A stretch of 6,677 nt of DNA, taken from the NCBI GenBank assembly GCA_028865375.1, contig JAGWKJ010000130.1, positions 1-6,677 of the forward strand, in the 5' to 3' direction. Below are positions 5,473 to 6,677 of this stretch, piece by piece. The position numbers were made by a program, and so were the translations under genes. Source of the DNA: Hyphomicrobiales bacterium (GTDB lineage: Bacteria > Pseudomonadota > Alphaproteobacteria > Rhizobiales > Beijerinckiaceae). The notes under the pieces are model-generated. The model had not been told where the DNA came from. It saw nothing but the letters and a program-made list of their open reading frames with translations, and searched no databases. Position 1 is the stretch's first letter. Every line of letters starts with the position of its first letter.

Positions 5473-6677
5473 ATGGGAACCACGGTCAATTTCGCGCGCG
5501 TCGTCGCTTGCGCGCTCGTCGCATGCTCCCTCGCGCCGGCGTCGGCCGCGCCGCGCCGGGACGTGCGCATCGGCATGGCCCTCGAACCGCCCGGGCTCGA
5601 TCCAACGGCCGGCGCGGCTTCCGCGATCGGCGAAGTCACCCAGTTCAACGTGTTCGAGCAGCTCGTCCGGATCAAGGAGGACTTCACGGTCGCGCCGGGA
5701 CTGGCGACGTCCTGGACGTTCTCGGACGACCTGAAGACGTTGACCTTCAAGTTGCGCGAGGGCGTCAAGTTCCAGAACGGCGAACCGTTCACGTCGGCCG
5801 ACGTGAAGTTCTCGTTCGAGCGCGCCGCCGCCGAGGATTCGACCGACAAGGACAAGGCGTTCTTCGCCTCCATCGCGTCGATCGACGCGCCCGATCCCTC
5901 CACCGTCACGCTCGTCTTCAAGGCGCCGAGCTATCAGGCGCTGTACCACTTGGGCTTCGCGTCGGCCTCCATCGTCGAGCCCAAGAGCGCGCCTACCGAT
6001 GCCGTGAAGCCGGTCGGCACGGGTCCCTACGAGCTCGCCGATTGGCAGAAGGGTTCCTCGTTGACGCTGAAGGCCTGGCCCGGCTACCGCGACGCCGCGT
6101 CGGTGAAGATCGAGGCGGCGACCTTTCGCTTCATCAGCGATCCGGCCGCACAGGTCGCCGCGATGCTGGCGGGCGACCTCGACGCCTTCCCGCGCTTCGG
6201 CGCATTCGACGCGCTCGACAAGCTGCGCGCCGATCCGCGCTTCCGCGTCGCGGTGGGCGGCACGCAGGGCAAGACGATCGTGGCGATCAACGAGCGCCAT
6301 GCGCCGCTGGGCGACGTGCGGGTGCGGCGCGCGATCTGCTCGGCGCTCGACCGCAAGGCGATCGTCGACGGCGCCATGAACGGGCTCGGCGCGCCGATCG
6401 GCAGCCATTACGTGCCCGGCCTGCCCGGTTACGTCGACCTGACCGGCGCGTGCCCGCACGATCCCGCCAAGGCGCGCGCGCTGCTCGCGCAAGCCGGCGT
6501 GAAGACGCCCCTGACGCTGACGTTGAAGCTTCCGCCGCCCTCCTATGCGCGGCTCGGCGGCCAGATCGTCGCGGCCGAACTCGCCGAGGTCGGGATCGTC
6601 GCCAAGATCGAGAACGTCGAATGGGCGCAATGGCTCGCCAACGTCTACGGCGGCGCGCACGACTACGACCTGACGAT
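5473..6677 (+). CDS. ABC transporter solute-binding protein, family 5 (start present, 3' end off the window)
   Basis: The frame stays open for 401 codons to the window edge, with a GGAGG at 5463-5467 five bases before the ATG. It encodes an exported family-5 (peptide/nickel/oligosaccharide class) binding protein. Residues 1-26 form a signal peptide (a hydrophobic stretch ending ASLAPASA-like before Ala26). Cys18 in LVAC could instead be a lipobox, so lipid anchoring is possible. The family signature LREGVKFQNGEPFTSADVKF is at 94-113, followed by VGTGPYEL and the second-lobe pattern VRRAICSALDRKAIVDG. Families members usually run to about 500-530 residues, so roughly 100-130 are missing. It captures a ligand in the periplasm and hands it to a DppBC-like permease, which probably follows outside the window. 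Family-5 proteins carry peptides but also some sugars (for example the alpha-galactoside binding protein AgpA of Sinorhizobium). The divergent sugar-acid genes suggest a carbohydrate ligand here; that is inference. Confidence 0.95.
   Translation, partial: MGTTVNFARVVACALVACSLAPASAAPRRDVRIGMALEPPGLDPTAGAASAIGEVTQFNVFEQLVRIKEDFTVAPGLATSWTFSDDLKTLTFKLREGVKFQNGEPFTSADVKFSFERAAAEDSTDKDKAFFASIASIDAPDPSTVTLVFKAPSYQALYHLGFASASIVEPKSAPTDAVKPVGTGPYELADWQKGSSLTLKAWPGYRDAASVKIEAATFRFISDPAAQVAAMLAGDLDAFPRFGAFDALDKLRADPRFRVAVGGTQGKTIVAINERHAPLGDVRVRRAICSALDRKAIVDGAMNGLGAPIGSHYVPGLPGYVDLTGACPHDPAKARALLAQAGVKTPLTLTLKLPPPSYARLGGQIVAAELAEVGIVAKIENVEWAQWLANVYGGAHDYDLT

Noticed and set aside
4795..6660. A 621-codon open frame on the minus strand, antisense to the binding protein and running through the regulator
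   Set aside because: It is Arg/Gly/Asp-rich with no recognisable domain, and it overlaps two genes with clear family motifs. Long antisense frames are common at this GC content.

Overview
The base composition (very GC-rich, with G or C favoured at third codon positions), the gene content and the protein sequences suggest an alphaproteobacterium. The best fit is the Hyphomicrobiales (Rhizobiales). The main clue is DnaX: its zinc-module segment reads RALNYEAP...MPAFGVHC in place of the usual cysteine-rich form, and I recall this variant from Rhizobium-like DnaX proteins. The assignment is an inference from memory, not from a search.

Positions 1-1284 (minus strand) carry the N-terminal 428 codons of dnaX, the DNA polymerase III gamma/tau subunit, which runs off the left edge. 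Just upstream on the same strand lies a 118-residue GFA-type zinc protein (1304-1660). It starts with TTG behind a strong ribosome-binding site. Before it comes the small signal recognition particle RNA gene ffs (about 1706-1801, minus strand), recognisable from its conserved GGAA-capped apical hairpin. A large GC-rich hairpin (1836-1879) separates ffs from a small exported cysteine-repeat protein (1888-2271, minus strand) that resembles PsiF.

Positions 2386-5299 (minus strand) form a compact three-gene operon. Its order is a GntR/FadR-type regulator with an FCD domain, a 509-residue UxaA-family sugar-acid dehydratase (altronate/galactarate type) and a HAD-superfamily phosphatase. The first two genes are 8 bases apart, and the dehydratase and phosphatase overlap by 4 bases (GTGA). 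A divergent gene (5473 to the right edge, plus strand) encodes a family-5 ABC-transporter solute-binding protein. The 173-base gap between regulator and binding protein is the obvious control region. The layout suggests a carbohydrate-acid uptake and catabolism locus: import by the ABC system, dehydration to a 2-keto-3-deoxy sugar acid, and control by the regulator. The substrate cannot be read from the sequence.

The window reads as ordinary chromosome: a housekeeping block (dnaX, ffs) next to a catabolic locus. I see no mobile element, CRISPR array, tRNA gene or phage gene. The points most worth checking are the phosphatase coupled to the dehydratase, the GFA gene placed between ffs and dnaX, and the duplicated cysteine repeat in the small exported protein.
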